NCBI GenBank assembly: GCA_013336205.1
Contig: JAAXUD010000010.1
Span: 1-16,052, forward strand
Length of the DNA: 16,052 nucleotides
Direction of reading: 5' to 3'
From: Lentimicrobium sp.
GTDB lineage: Bacteria > Bacteroidota > Bacteroidia > Bacteroidales > Lentimicrobiaceae
Shown: positions 1 to 8,786 of the stretch, in pieces
Layout of the letters: every line of letters starts with the position of its first letter
Position numbering within the stretch: the first letter of the stretch is position 1
Translations under genes and position numbers: made by a program
Notes under the pieces: model-generated
What the model saw: only the letters and a program-made list of their open reading frames with translations
Told to the model about the DNA's origin: nothing
Databases searched by the model: none

Positions 1-938
1 TGCTTACGCAGACTAATATACCGGCGAAGTGGTTCTGTATTGTTTTTTGCGGTATTGATCAGATTTTCATAAACAGATAGCGGGATATTGTTGCTGTTCA
101 GTGAGGCATGAAGTGAATTATCAAATTTGTACGCCTGGGCATATGCCCAGTCTGACTGGCAAACGCCGCTCAGTATAGCTGCCATGGTATTCTCCCTGGC
201 TTTAAAATTACTGTTAAAAGCCATATAGGCAAGTTTCCGTTCCTCCCGATCTTTGCTGTAAGTCAGAATATTGGTTAGCGCAGGGAAGGTCAGGCTGAGT
301 TTTTCTCCGCTTGTCCTTGTAAATTCAGGATAAACATTGTCTGATACGGCCACTTCTGTATACACTGATGAAGGCGTCCCTGAAAGCCGGGAGAAATAGG
401 AAACCAATTGTTCCTGCTCAGCTGATAAAACATGTTGCTGAAGTCTGTACATGTTTTCGATGCTGAATCGGTAAGGACCGAATTCATTATCAGCATTTAC
501 CCAGCTTATGGCTTTTTCACGGGGTATCTGGACCAATTCAGGGGTAACCCACGACAAGGTCTGTCCTGCTTCTGCAAAAAAAGCCTGGATTAACTGAAAA
601 CCATTACTGACTTCCGGATTCCGGGTATCGATTGACCTCAGCAGGTAAGGATAACAATAGAGGGTAGTTCCAATCTTGCCGAGCTCATCTGATAAATGGT
701 AATAGGTTAACAGGTTGGATGGTGATGTTCCAAGGGTGCCTTTTAATGCAGCAAGTTCCTCAAGGATAGTTTTCGCTTTTACCAGGTCGGCATCCCAGGC
801 AGTCCAATCCTTGTAAATGTCTTTTAGTTCCCATTTCAGATGCGCTGGTGCATTCTCACGGGTAACAAGTGGTTCAGTTGCTGCAGATCTAAATCCAATG
901 ACGACTGTCAGCATGATAAGTAAAAGTTTGTATTTCAT
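1..938 (-). CDS. pepF: Exported oligoendopeptidase F-like M3 metallopeptidase, N-terminal part (cut by window edge)
   Basis: Frame read by hand from ATG at 938 down to base 3, 312 codons with no stop. Residues 1-20 form a signal peptide: MKYK, then a hydrophobic stretch, with likely cleavage near RSAA/TEP. After it comes the N-terminal signature of the PepF family, HLKWELKDIYKDW followed by a W-x-x-D segment (about residues 32-48). The rest is the helical N-terminal region that precedes the M3 catalytic domain; the reading still aligns in character near the edge (NNIPLSVYENL). The zinc site HExxH lies further on and is not in the window. The family is usually about 600 residues, so roughly half is present. 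It would hydrolyse short peptides; the signal peptide places it in the periplasm or envelope rather than the cytoplasm. An in-frame ATG at 950 is an alternative start that adds four residues. No TAnnTTTG element was found upstream. Confidence 0.85.
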   Translation of the reverse strand, partial: MKYKLLLIMLTVVIGFRSAATEPLVTRENAPAHLKWELKDIYKDWTAWDADLVKAKTILEELAALKGTLGTSPSNLLTYYHLSDELGKIGTTLYCYPYLLRSIDTRNPEVSNGFQLIQAFFAEAGQTLSWVTPELVQIPREKAISWVNADNEFGPYRFSIENMYRLQQHVLSAEQEQLVSYFSRLSGTPSSVYTEVAVSDNVYPEFTRTSGEKLSLTFPALTNILTYSKDREERKLAYMAFNSNFKARENTMAAILSGVCQSDWAYAQAYKFDNSLHASLNSNNIPLSVYENLINTAKNNTEPLRRYISLRK

Positions 939-1350
939 ATTGAAAAGCATTTGGGTTATGGATACTCCGGCTATTCAATTATCAAGCCATTAACTTATAA
1001 CACTGATTATATGAAACTTATACATTAAAACAAATGATTCATTTAATTTCGCAGTACATTTGCTGGCCGGAACCGGACACCCTGATTTCGGATTTGAACA
1101 GGAAAAGAGAAACGATATCTTCAAACAGGAATCCGAAACCAGTGATTATCCTACCTGAGCATTTATGTAAAAAAATCAAAACCAATAGGCAGGTCGGTGT
1201 TGGAGTCATGAAATACAATCGATTTAGCTTGCCTTACAAGTACTATGTCTCCTTCCAATGCCCTGCAGCTACGTGGCGGAAACCTGCATATAAATGATTA
1301 TCTATTCATTATAAATATTTACGAAATATTAACAGGCGGCACCCTGATTA
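939..1350. other. Gene-free stretch between pepF and the DUF721 gene
   Basis: About 400 bases with no convincing gene. An open frame at 1034-1297 (+) has no family resemblance and unusual composition, so I leave it out. Two small signals are visible. TACATTTG at 1055-1062 (+) matches the -7 promoter consensus but has no TTG at the right distance upstream and no gene downstream. An AT-only hairpin at 1314-1330 (perfect 7-base arms, 3-base loop ACG) sits 20 bases past the DUF721 stop and could help end that transcript. Confidence 0.5.
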
Positions 1351-1647
1351 TTAAACAAAAGCAATATCGTCGATTACCTCGGTACCGGCGGCTTTATTTA
1401 ATGATTTTATAAGTTTAGTGCGGGCATAACCCAACTCTTCCCGCATTGCAGGAGAATTAAGCTTAACATAAAGAATTCTGTTTTTAATATACAGATGCGT
1501 TGTTTCGCGGGCAATCATTTTCCCTACCACACTATCCCACAACCCAATCACTTTTGTCTGATTCAGTTTATCACCAATATGGTATGCTGCAATCAACTCC
1601 TCGATTACCTCTTTGATTGTCTGATTGTTAGCAAGCCGTTTAACCAT
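1351..1647 (-). CDS. DUF721 (DciA-like) protein
   Basis: A 98-residue protein of the DUF721 family, full length for the short Bacteroidota form. Seen: an N-terminal helix (NNQTIKEVIEELIAAY), the core LWDSVVGKMIARET (about residues 36-49), a strand ILYVKLNSPAMREEL (about 58-72) and a C-terminal helix ending in a short hydrophobic tail. Known of the family: DciA, the ancestral loader of the replicative helicase DnaB, carries the same domain, and DUF721 genes often lie beside recF in this phylum. I infer a replication or DNA-binding role but cannot show helicase loading. It follows recF by 53 bases and has no promoter element of its own, so it is likely the last gene of ispH-recF-DUF721. Confidence 0.85.
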   Translation of the reverse strand: MVKRLANNQTIKEVIEELIAAYHIGDKLNQTKVIGLWDSVVGKMIARETTHLYIKNRILYVKLNSPAMREELGYARTKLIKSLNKAAGTEVIDDIAFV

Positions 1648-1700
1648 TTTAATCTTGTTATTCCTTTAAATAATATTTAGGATTGTACTGAGAACATGGT

Positions 1701-2810
1701 TTACACTGACAGTGTAATTATCCCTGACCTGACCTCAAATATCCGGTGGTCCACCTGCGTAGTTGCAAATATATGATTTATCCTTTCGGGTTGGGTATCG
1801 GTAATAAATACCTGCCCGAAACTATTATCGCCAACCAGGTTAATAATCCGGTCAACGCGATCGCTGTCGAGTTTATCAAAAATATCATCAAACAGCAGGA
1901 TCGGCTTATATTCCTTAACCGATCTTGTATATTCAAACTGCGCAAGTTTAATTGCAACCACAAAAGACTTTTGCTGTCCCTGTGAACCAAATTTCTTTAC
2001 CGGATAACCATCAATCAGAAATTCAAGGTCATCCTTATGAATCCCGGTGTTGGTGTATCTTGAAGAAAGATCGCGCTGTAGGTTATTTCTCAGCAATGCT
2101 TCCATCGGCAATTCACTCAGGTCCGAGTGGTAAATAACTTCAACCTGTTCCTTTCCCTGGCTTATAAACTCAAAATATCGTTGAAAAACAGGAAGAAAAC
2201 CTTCAAGAAAGGATTGGCGGCGTGAAAAAATCCGGCTGGCCGGTCCTTTCATCTGTTCATCCCAAATTTCAAGAGATGCATCGTCAAAATATCTTTTCTC
2301 ACCGAAGATTTTCAACAGTGCATTACGCTGGGCAAGTGCTTTATTATAAACAATCAGATCTTCAAGGTAATGACGATCAAACTGTGAAATAACCGAATCT
2401 ATATACTTTCTGCGCAGTTCACTGCCTTCATTAATCAGATCGCGATCATACGGAGAAACCATAACCAGCGGAAATTCGCCAATATGATCTGCCATGCGCT
2501 CGTATTCCTTGGTGTTTAATTTCAACTGCTTCTTCACATTTCGTTTCTGAATGCAACTTACATCGTCAGGTCCGCCACCATTGCGGATAAACTGCCCGTG
2601 AATGGCAAAAACATCAGCGCCGTGTCTGATATTCTGGGTATCGACCAGGTTAAAGTAGCTTTTCGTGAACGAAAGGTAATGGATAGCATCAAGCAGGTTG
2701 GTTTTCCCCGCACCGTTAGCGCCAGTAAAGCAATTGATCTTCTCCGAAAACTCAAGCGAGGCTTCTTCGTAATTTTTAAAATTGAATAATGTCAGCTTTT
2801 TTAAATACAT
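1701..2810 (-). CDS. recF: DNA replication and repair protein RecF
   Basis: An SMC/ABC-like ATPase that binds gapped DNA and helps load RecA during gap repair and fork restart, working with RecO and RecR in the cytoplasm. All family motifs are visible: the opening LTLFNFKNY, Walker A GANGAGKT at residues 30-37, the conserved YDRDLINEG segment near 121-129, the ABC signature GSQGQQK at 275-281 and Walker B with D-loop ILLFDDIFDKLD at 304-315. Length 369 residues is normal. The start ATG lies 10 bases after the ispH stop, and DUF721 follows, so these three are probably co-transcribed from the ispH promoter. dnaA and dnaN, the classic recF neighbours, are absent, which is usual for this phylum. 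Nothing is missing from the protein. Confidence 0.96.
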   Translation of the reverse strand: MYLKKLTLFNFKNYEEASLEFSEKINCFTGANGAGKTNLLDAIHYLSFTKSYFNLVDTQNIRHGADVFAIHGQFIRNGGGPDDVSCIQKRNVKKQLKLNTKEYERMADHIGEFPLVMVSPYDRDLINEGSELRRKYIDSVISQFDRHYLEDLIVYNKALAQRNALLKIFGEKRYFDDASLEIWDEQMKGPASRIFSRRQSFLEGFLPVFQRYFEFISQGKEQVEVIYHSDLSELPMEALLRNNLQRDLSSRYTNTGIHKDDLEFLIDGYPVKKFGSQGQQKSFVVAIKLAQFEYTRSVKEYKPILLFDDIFDKLDSDRVDRIINLVGDNSFGQVFITDTQPERINHIFATTQVDHRIFEVRSGIITLSV

Positions 2811-2820
2811 AAATATTTTT

Positions 2821-3711
2821 TCAGATCATTGCTTCAATTTCGGCAGCTACCTTCAGCATCAACCATTCGGGTGTTGAAGTTGCACCTGAAACACCCACAG
2901 ATTTTGCATTCAAAACCCACTCAGGATTTATCTGTCCTGTTCCCGTAACAGTATAAGTCAGGGGATTGGCTGATTTGCATAATCCGGCAAGGTATTTCCC
3001 GTTTGAACTTTCGCTGCCGCTAACAAAGATAACAACATCATGCGAACGGGCAAAAATTTCGAGTGCCGGGCCCCGTCTGCTTACCTGACCGCAAATCGTA
3101 TTATTGATCTCAATATCAGGATTGCCATTGCTCAGATTTGAAGATTTTATCCTGATCTGATTGCAGATATCCTCGTACTCATTCTGATCTGAAGTCGTTT
3201 GCGAAAATACCCTTATCGGTTTCGAGAAATCGATAGAATCAAGCTGTTCTTTTTTGTTGATTGCATAGGCTTTACCTTTAGTATTACCCAACAATCCAAT
3301 GACTTCGGCATGACTGGCCTTACCGAAAATTATTACTGATCCACCTGAAGCCTGCATTTCTTCCGATGCCTTCTTTACTTTCTGCTGAAGTCGCAATACA
3401 ACAGGGCAGGTAGCATCGGTAATCTTCACGCTCTTATCTTCGAGCACTTTATAGGTTTCCGGGGGTTCTCCGTGGGCTCTGACTAAAACATGACTTCCAA
3501 TGGTTGTTCTACTGAGGTGATTCTTATCCAGTATCTTCATTCCCAGATGATTAAGCCGTTCCAGTTCCGCCTCATTGTGAACAAGTTCACCCAGGCAAAA
3601 AACCTCGCCATCACCTTCCAGTACTTTCTCAGTAGTAGCAATTGCCCGCTTGACACCGGTACAAAACCCGGCTGATGGGTCAACCACTACCTTTGGTTTA
3701 ACATCATCCAT
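2821..3711 (-). CDS. ispH: 4-hydroxy-3-methylbut-2-enyl diphosphate reductase
   Basis: The last enzyme of the MEP (non-mevalonate) isoprenoid pathway: reduces HMBPP to isopentenyl and dimethylallyl diphosphate with a [4Fe-4S] cluster. The three cluster cysteines are present at C17 (GFCTGV), C102 (DATCPVV) and C207 (NTICGQVSRR). Substrate-binding residues known from E. coli have counterparts at H45 (GELVHN), H80 (RAHGEPP), H134 and E136 (SHAEV) and T172 (SQTT). Length 296 is typical for a stand-alone IspH with no S1-domain fusion. The ATG at 3711 is needed to keep the first strand KVVVDP, yet a -7 promoter element ends only 4 bases upstream, suggesting a leaderless or nearly leaderless message. 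recF starts 10 bases after its stop. Confidence 0.97.
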   Translation of the reverse strand: MDDVKPKVVVDPSAGFCTGVKRAIATTEKVLEGDGEVFCLGELVHNEAELERLNHLGMKILDKNHLSRTTIGSHVLVRAHGEPPETYKVLEDKSVKITDATCPVVLRLQQKVKKASEEMQASGGSVIIFGKASHAEVIGLLGNTKGKAYAINKKEQLDSIDFSKPIRVFSQTTSDQNEYEDICNQIRIKSSNLSNGNPDIEINNTICGQVSRRGPALEIFARSHDVVIFVSGSESSNGKYLAGLCKSANPLTYTVTGTGQINPEWVLNAKSVGVSGATSTPEWLMLKVAAEIEAMI

Positions 3712-3715
3712 AATG

Positions 3716-3723
3716 CAAAAGTA
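3716..3723 (-). promoter_or_regulatory. -7 promoter element for ispH-recF-DUF721
   Basis: TACTTTTG on the minus strand fits TAnnTTTG. The flanking bases (TTAC-TTTTGCA) are the same as at nusB. No good TTTG or TTG is seen 19-21 bases further upstream. Transcription would start within a few bases of the ispH ATG. Confidence 0.5.
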
Positions 3724-3901
3724 AGCATTCTTAACTTCAGGCTTATGGTAAAATGGAAAGAGGATAAACCCGCAGGCGAAAGATCCATTTATGAAAATTC
3801 CACTGGATAAAAGGAATAAGGGCGATGCAATCCGGTGATAATGCCAGAATCACAGGACAAAGCGAGAATCAGGAGAAGAAAAATGTTGATCCGGGAAAAT
3901 A

Positions 3902-4969
3902 CTATTTCCCGCTGGAAGCGAAATCGCTCAGGTTAAATGCGATACTGAGCATATTGGGTGAACCGGCCAAATGATAGGCTGAACGGGCGTAGTTAAAGTT
4001 AAACTTTGAAACCCTGAAACCAAATCCCCAGGAAAAACCAACAGTTCCTTTCTTGCTCTCTACTTTCATTTCCTGGCGGCGCTGGTAATTATAGCCCAGG
4101 CGAAAACTAAAATTGCGGGACGGCACAAACTCGCCTCCAATCACCACATGCCTGAACGCTTTATCAAAAAACACAGCCACATCACTATCGGTCTGCACTT
4201 CACCTGTAAAAGGATCTACAACACTTTCAGCCGGGTCATCATAGGTAAGGTCCCATTTCTGAAGGTTGGTCAGGAGCACTGAATATCTGAATGGAAGATG
4301 CTTGAGTTTCTTGGAAATGCCCAATTGAATTTCGAAGGGTAAGGGTTCGCTATTACCTGGAGTGTAGGTACTTAACTGAGCTCCAATGTTGCGGGCAATC
4401 AGCGATGCTGTAAATCCGCTTCTTGCATGGTAACTACCGGCAACATCCACAGCCATACCAAATGAATTGTAAGTTTCCAATGTAGAGCTTATCGCCTTTA
4501 AATTGGCACCGATACTGAAAAGAGAATCCAGTCTGCGCCCCCAACCAATGACCAAAGCCAGCTCATTACCTGAAAATTCGCTTGCATTTTCATCAACAAT
4601 ACCGGTTTCATCTGCATAAGTAAATTTCCCGTAATTCAGGTACTGCATGGTAGCAGCAAAACTGCCGGCCTTCTCAAATGTGCGTGAATAACTGGCAAAA
4701 CCATAATTGATATCAGCAAAGTAATCGACAAAATTCAATGAAATGCTGTTGTGCATCTCCTTGTTTATCATCGAAGGATTATTGAGCCCAACTGCAAGAT
4801 CATTGTCAGCAATAGCCACAAAGTTACCCCCGAGGGCTGCTACTCTGGGTGAATTAGGTAAATTCAGAAACCGGTAGGTTGAACTTCCGCCTATTTGTGC
4901 ATTCGCCGGGTTAACGGCCAAGATCAGAATACCAGCTATAAGTATCAGAAAAAATAATCTTTTAGTCAC
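3902..4969 (-). CDS. porQ: Type IX secretion system protein PorQ
   Basis: An outer-membrane-associated beta-barrel-like protein of the type IX secretion system; PorQ works with PorU, PorV and PorZ in processing and attaching secreted cargo at the cell surface. Diagnostic sequence lies just after the signal peptide: YRFLNLPNSPRVAALGG, then the FVAIADNDLAVGLNNPS segment, as in PorQ and related PorV-type proteins. Alternating strands and many aromatic and glycine residues follow, ending in a hydrophobic strand (SIAFNLSDF). I chose GTG at 4969, giving 355 residues: it yields a clean signal peptide of 24 residues (MTKRL, hydrophobic core, ANA/QIGG). The longer frame starts with TTG at 5002, inside the predicted promoter element. 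Its job implies that this organism exports proteins with C-terminal T9SS signals. Confidence 0.88.
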   Translation of the reverse strand: MTKRLFFLILIAGILILAVNPANAQIGGSSTYRFLNLPNSPRVAALGGNFVAIADNDLAVGLNNPSMINKEMHNSISLNFVDYFADINYGFASYSRTFEKAGSFAATMQYLNYGKFTYADETGIVDENASEFSGNELALVIGWGRRLDSLFSIGANLKAISSTLETYNSFGMAVDVAGSYHARSGFTASLIARNIGAQLSTYTPGNSEPLPFEIQLGISKKLKHLPFRYSVLLTNLQKWDLTYDDPAESVVDPFTGEVQTDSDVAVFFDKAFRHVVIGGEFVPSRNFSFRLGYNYQRRQEMKVESKKGTVGFSWGFGFRVSKFNFNYARSAYHLAGSPNMLSIAFNLSDFASSGK

Positions 4970-4999
4970 GTTATGTAGTTTAAGGCTATTTCGGGTTTG

Positions 5000-5007
5000 C
5001 AAATGTA
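5000..5007 (-). promoter_or_regulatory. -7 promoter element for porQ
   Basis: TACATTTG on the minus strand, in the extended context TTACATTTGCA. It covers the TTG at 5000-5002 and so rules that codon out as a start; the leader to GTG 4969 would be about 25 bases. A matching -33 element is not evident. Confidence 0.5.
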
Positions 5008-5089
5008 ATCAGGGCCTGAAAAATATGGAAAATAAACGCCCTGTCACCCTATTTATTGCGTCTCAGCCAGAATTCAGCGTAAATTCAGG

Positions 5090-5118
5090 AAAAACGGCTG
5101 ACATTTCGCCAACCGTTT
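5090..5118 (-). terminator. Intrinsic-type terminator after the aconitase gene
   Basis: Read on the minus strand, the arms AAACGGTTGGC (5118-5108) and GTCAGCCGTTT (5102-5092) pair over 11 positions, nine Watson-Crick and two G-U, around a 5-base loop GAAAT. The descending arm runs into five U (CCGTTTTT). It lies 34 bases past the aconitase stop and before the porQ promoter, where a terminator is expected. Confidence 0.65.
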
Positions 5119-5152
5119 CTATTTTCAGACTATTCAATGCTTTATTATCCTG

Positions 5153-7411
5153 TTAAGATTTGTTAAGTGCATTCAGCGCACTGCCGGCTTTAAACCATTC
5201 TATCTGCGCTTCGTTATAAGTGTGGTTTACCGAAAATGATTCACGGCTGCCGTCTGCATGATTCAAAACAATGGTTAATTGTTCTCCGGGAGCGAAACTG
5301 GTGAGTCCGGTAACTGAAACCTGGTCATCCTCCAGAATTTTGTCGTAATCAGCCTTGCTGGCGAATGTCAACGCAAGCATACCCTGCTTTTTCAGGTTTG
5401 TTTCATGAATACGGGCAAATGATTTTACCAGCACGGCTTTAACCCCCAGGTGCCTGGGCTCCATAGCCGCATGCTCACGCGACGATCCCTCTCCATAGTT
5501 TTCATCACCTACAACGATTGAACCAATCCCGGCAGCTTTATAAGCCCTTGCAACAGCAGGTACCGCATCGTACTTGCCTGTCAGATTGTTTTTAACCAGG
5601 TTGGTTTGCTCATTAAAGAAATTGACAGCACCAATTAGCATATTGTCGGAAATATTATCCAGATGTCCACGGAAACGCAACCAGGGGCCAGCCATGGATA
5701 TATGATCGGTGGTGCATTTACCTTTGGCTTTTATCAGCAATCTGAGATTCTGAAGATCGTGTCCGTTCCAGGCAGCAAAAGGTGCAAGTAACTGTAACCT
5801 CTTAGAATCGGGCTTCACGATTACCTCTACTGAACTGCCATCGGCAGGTGGTGCAACATAGCCCGGGTCTTTAACCTCAAAACCCTTGGGTGGTAACTCG
5901 AGACCTTCCGGCAGATCAAGTGAAACCCACTTCCCTGCTTCATTCAGCAGTTTATCTGTTAACGGGTTAAAAGTCAGATCACCGGCAATAGTCATGGCGG
6001 TGACAATTTCAGGTGACGCTACAAACCCGTGGGTATTTGGATTGCCATCGTTACGCTTTGCAAAATTCCGGTTAAAGGAGGTAATAATCGAATTTCTGCG
6101 CTCCGGATCATCGGTGTGGCGTTTCCACTGACCAATACACGGTCCGCAGGCATTTGCCATTACTACGCCGCCAATATCACCGAAAACTTTAAGCAAACCA
6201 TCGCGTTCGGTTGTATAGCGGATCATTTCAGAACCAGGTGTTATCACAAACTCCGCCTTTACCTTCAGATTCTTTTCACTGGCCTGTTTAGCAACTGAAG
6301 CGGCCCTGGTCAAATCCTCGTAAGATGAATTGGTGCAGGAACCGATGAGTCCGACTTCCAGCTTTGTTGGATAATTTTTCTCTTTTACAATCTTAACAAA
6401 CTCTGAAATCGGATAAGCCGCATCGGGTGTGTATGGACCATTGATGTATGGTTCCAGTTCAGAAAGATTGATTTCAATCAACTGATCATAATACTGTTCA
6501 GGATGCTGATACACCTCGTCATCAGCGCGCAAATCAGCGATAATTGCATCTGCCAGGGCCGCGATCTCAGCCCGCCCGGTTTGTTGCAGATAAATACTCA
6601 TCTTTTTATCGTATCCAAAAATTGAGGTAGTCGCTCCGATTTCAGCGCCCATATTACAAATGGTACCTTTACCCGTGGCTGAAATTGCATCGGCTCCGTC
6701 GCCAAAATACTCTACGATAGCACCTGTACCACCTTTCACGGTCAGAATTCCGGCCACTTTGAGGATCACATCCTTGGCTGATGCCCATCCGTTTAACCTG
6801 CCGGTAAGCTTTACCCCGATCAATTTGGGCATTTTTAGTTCCCAGGCCATACCTGCCATAACATCCACTGCATCGGCTCCGCCAACACCAATGGCAATCA
6901 TTCCAAGACCACCGGCATTCACTGTATGAGAATCTGTGCCGATCATCATTCCACCCGGGAAAGCATAGTTCTCAAGCACCACCTGGTGAATAATTCCGGC
7001 ACCCGGTTTCCAGAATCCGATTCCATATTTATTGGAAACTGATTGCAGAAAATCAAATACTTCCCTGCTTTGCTCCATGGCGAAATCAAGATCAGCCTTA
7101 GCTCCGGCATCGGCCAGAATAAGGTGATCGCAATGCACAGTGGAAGGAACGGCAGTTCTGCTGCGCCCTGCATTCATAAACTGCAACAGAGCCATTTGTG
7201 CTGTTGCATCCTGCATGGCAACCCGGTCAGGTGCAAAATTCACATAATCAGCTCCCCGCTTATAAATCTGCGATGATTCAGGGTCGTATAAATGAGAATA
7301 CAGAATTTTTTCACTAAGTGTCAATGGTTTACCCACTAAAATCCGGGCAGCTTTAACCCGCTCAGGCATAGCACTATACACTTTCTTAATCAAATCAAGG
7401 TCAAATAACAT
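5153..7411 (-). CDS. acn: Aconitate hydratase, mitochondrial type
   Basis: Isomerises citrate to isocitrate through cis-aconitate in the TCA cycle, using a [4Fe-4S] cluster in the cytoplasm. The cluster cysteines are C359 ([11 protein letters not shown]), C422 and C425 ([11 protein letters not shown]). The numbering runs one residue ahead of mature porcine aconitase, and the length (752) matches that mitochondrial-type family rather than the longer AcnA/IRP type. Other motifs: [10 protein letters not shown] near 88-97, [15 protein letters not shown] near 156-170, [20 protein letters not shown] near 565-584, and the swivel-domain active-site segment [17 protein letters not shown] near 640-656 with catalytic Ser and Arg. 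All expected residues are present. It seems to be a single-gene unit with its own terminator. A TAATCTTTG sequence at 7449-7457 (minus) resembles the -7 element with one extra base, so its promoter is uncertain. Confidence 0.97.
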   Translation of the reverse strand: MLFDLDLIKKVYSAMPERVKAARILVGKPLTLSEKILYSHLYDPESSQIYKRGADYVNFAPDRVAMQDATAQMALLQFMNAGRSRTAVPSTVHCDHLILADAGAKADLDFAMEQSREVFDFLQSVSNKYGIGFWKPGAGIIHQVVLENYAFPGGMMIGTDSHTVNAGGLGMIAIGVGGADAVDVMAGMAWELKMPKLIGVKLTGRLNGWASAKDVILKVAGILTVKGGTGAIVEYFGDGADAISATGKGTICNMGAEIGATTSIFGYDKKMSIYLQQTGRAEIAALADAIIADLRADDEVYQHPEQYYDQLIEINLSELEPYINGPYTPDAAYPISEFVKIVKEKNYPTKLEVGLIGSCTNSSYEDLTRAASVAKQASEKNLKVKAEFVITPGSEMIRYTTERDGLLKVFGDIGGVVMANACGPCIGQWKRHTDDPERRNSIITSFNRNFAKRNDGNPNTHGFVASPEIVTAMTIAGDLTFNPLTDKLLNEAGKWVSLDLPEGLELPPKGFEVKDPGYVAPPADGSSVEVIVKPDSKRLQLLAPFAAWNGHDLQNLRLLIKAKGKCTTDHISMAGPWLRFRGHLDNISDNMLIGAVNFFNEQTNLVKNNLTGKYDAVPAVARAYKAAGIGSIVVGDENYGEGSSREHAAMEPRHLGVKAVLVKSFARIHETNLKKQGMLALTFASKADYDKILEDDQVSVTGLTSFAPGEQLTIVLNHADGSRESFSVNHTYNEAQIEWFKAGSALNALNKS

Positions 7412-7592
7412 AATTATGGTGTTTCAATTAAAGGTGAAGTAAAAAAGTCAAAGATTACAATTTAAGTTTGTTTATCGGTGTATCTGAAAGTTTCAAAAAA
7501 CTGATCACAGACGGATTCATCCGGATATGCGCAATAACATTCTATTCATGGTTTTGTTTGGTATTCACAGGATGTTATCAGCTATTTCAGCA

Positions 7593-8126
7593 TCATGAAC
7601 CTTTATCACCTACGAAATAATCATCCTTGTCTTTAAAAAGAACGTTAAACGTAGTCAGACTGCCATAAATCCTGGTGATATATTGCTGAATATCAACCTT
7701 TTCTTCATCAGTCATTGCACTGGCGTTCACTTTTTGCTCCATAACCCTGAGTCTGTCGCGGACCATTACAATTTTATGGAAAAATGCATCAATAGGAACT
7801 TCTTTTTCCTTCAGTGAAGTATCTCCGGGGTAGAGAACCATCCTGCCACCGGTCCAGCGCTGCCCCAGTGGAATAGTCTCCTGAAGATCCGTAAAACGCC
7901 GGAGAACGCGGATCAGGCTTTTCTCCATTTTTTCGTATGTTGCTAAATCAGAAGGTGTTTCAACAGCTTCCATCACCCTTAAACCCTGAAAATCGCGTTG
8001 AATGATCCTGGTGCCATTTTCGATAAAGGTGATTTCCCATGCATCGGTTCTCACCTGAATAATCACGCCTTTCCCAAATTGAGGATGCTCAACCCTTGAG
8101 CCAATTCCAAGAACTATATCTTCCAT
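7593..8126 (-). CDS. Conserved hypothetical protein with an N-terminal SH3-like basic fold, downstream of coaE
   Basis: I do not recognise a named family. The 177 residues split into two parts. Residues about 1-53 (GSRVEHPQFGKGVI..., then strands WEITFIENGTRII and GLRVME) look like the small SH3/Tudor-like barrel found in CarD/TRCF and at the C-terminus of UvrD-type helicases, where it binds RNA polymerase or other proteins. The remainder is mostly helical and charged: helices near 60-80, a RWTGGRMVLYPGD segment near 90-102, a helix near 110-135 and another near 140-165. There is no signal peptide or membrane segment, so it is probably cytoplasmic. It begins 9 bases after coaE and is surely co-transcribed with it. 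A role in transcription coupling is only a guess from the barrel. Confidence 0.8.
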   Translation of the reverse strand: MEDIVLGIGSRVEHPQFGKGVIIQVRTDAWEITFIENGTRIIQRDFQGLRVMEAVETPSDLATYEKMEKSLIRVLRRFTDLQETIPLGQRWTGGRMVLYPGDTSLKEKEVPIDAFFHKIVMVRDRLRVMEQKVNASAMTDEEKVDIQQYITRIYGSLTTFNVLFKDKDDYFVGDKGS

Positions 8127-8135
8127 AATATTATT

Positions 8136-8735
8136 TTAATTGAAATTTGATGAAATGCTGCATAAATGGTTGTGTATTTCAAGAATCTGAGGAATAGCCT
8201 GGCTATGATCGCTGTTAAATATAACATAATCAGCCTGCTCAAGCTTTTTTTCTTCAGCCCATTGTTTATCCATTCTATCAAGGGCCTGCTGCCGGGTCAT
8301 TACATCCCGCTTTACCACCCTTGCAATCCTTTCTTCAACCGGAGCCGCGACAACAATAATTTTGTCGAAAAAAACTGAAAATCCGGACTCATAAATTATA
8401 GCGGCCTCCTGAAGAATATAAGGGACATTCTCACAACCCGTCACCCAATCAAAAAAATGACTTCTGACCCTGGGATGAATAATTGAATTCAACAACTGTA
8501 GCTTGTCAGTATCCTTAAAAACCAATGTTGCCAATGCTTTGCGGTTGATAATTCCATCGGAACCAAGCAGATTCTCCCCGAAATTATCAAGCACGAGTTG
8601 TATTATTTCAGGTTGATCCAGTATTTTTTTTGCTTCATCATCTGCCATATAGACAGGAATACCCAATACACGAAAAACGCCGGCGATTGTAGATTTACCG
8701 CTCCCGATGCTTCCTGTAAGACCAACCTTTAGCAT
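8136..8735 (-). CDS. coaE: Dephospho-CoA kinase
   Basis: The final step of coenzyme A synthesis: phosphorylates the 3'-hydroxyl of dephospho-CoA with ATP, in the cytoplasm. Walker A is GSIGSGKST at residues 8-16 in the standard opening LTGSIGSGKS. The ADDEAKKIL motif (31-39), IIHPRVR (85-91) and the lid segment with RDVMTRQQALDRM (143-155), followed by ADYVIFNSD (168-176), are all as in the family. The length of 199 is normal. The ATG at 8735 lies about 20 bases after a good -7 element, giving a short leader. The unrecognised 177-residue gene follows by 9 bases. Confidence 0.96.
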   Translation of the reverse strand: MLKVGLTGSIGSGKSTIAGVFRVLGIPVYMADDEAKKILDQPEIIQLVLDNFGENLLGSDGIINRKALATLVFKDTDKLQLLNSIIHPRVRSHFFDWVTGCENVPYILQEAAIIYESGFSVFFDKIIVVAAPVEERIARVVKRDVMTRQQALDRMDKQWAEEKKLEQADYVIFNSDHSQAIPQILEIHNHLCSISSNFN

Positions 8736-8754
8736 ATGAATTGTATTCAGAATA

Positions 8755-8786
8755 CAAACATAAGCTTTTTACAGGAAAGCAGCAAC
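8755..8786 (-). promoter_or_regulatory. Promoter of coaE and the 177-residue gene
   Basis: Minus strand: GTTG at 8786-8783, a 20-base spacer, then TATGTTTG at 8762-8755, matching the Bacteroidota -33/-7 pattern. The -33 part lies in the loop of a hairpin with 7-base arms AAAGCAG/CTGCTTT (8776-8782 and 8797-8803). Confidence 0.6.

Noticed and set aside
1034..1297. An 87-codon plus-strand frame in the pepF-DUF721 gap
   Set aside because: No family resemblance, no promoter upstream and a composition (many K, R, Y, P, C) typical of chance frames. It is convergent with the DUF721 gene.
3893..3910. GGGAAA/TTTCCC hairpin across the porQ stop
   Set aside because: Perfect 6-base arms but no U run on the minus strand and it contains the stop codon; too weak to call a terminator.
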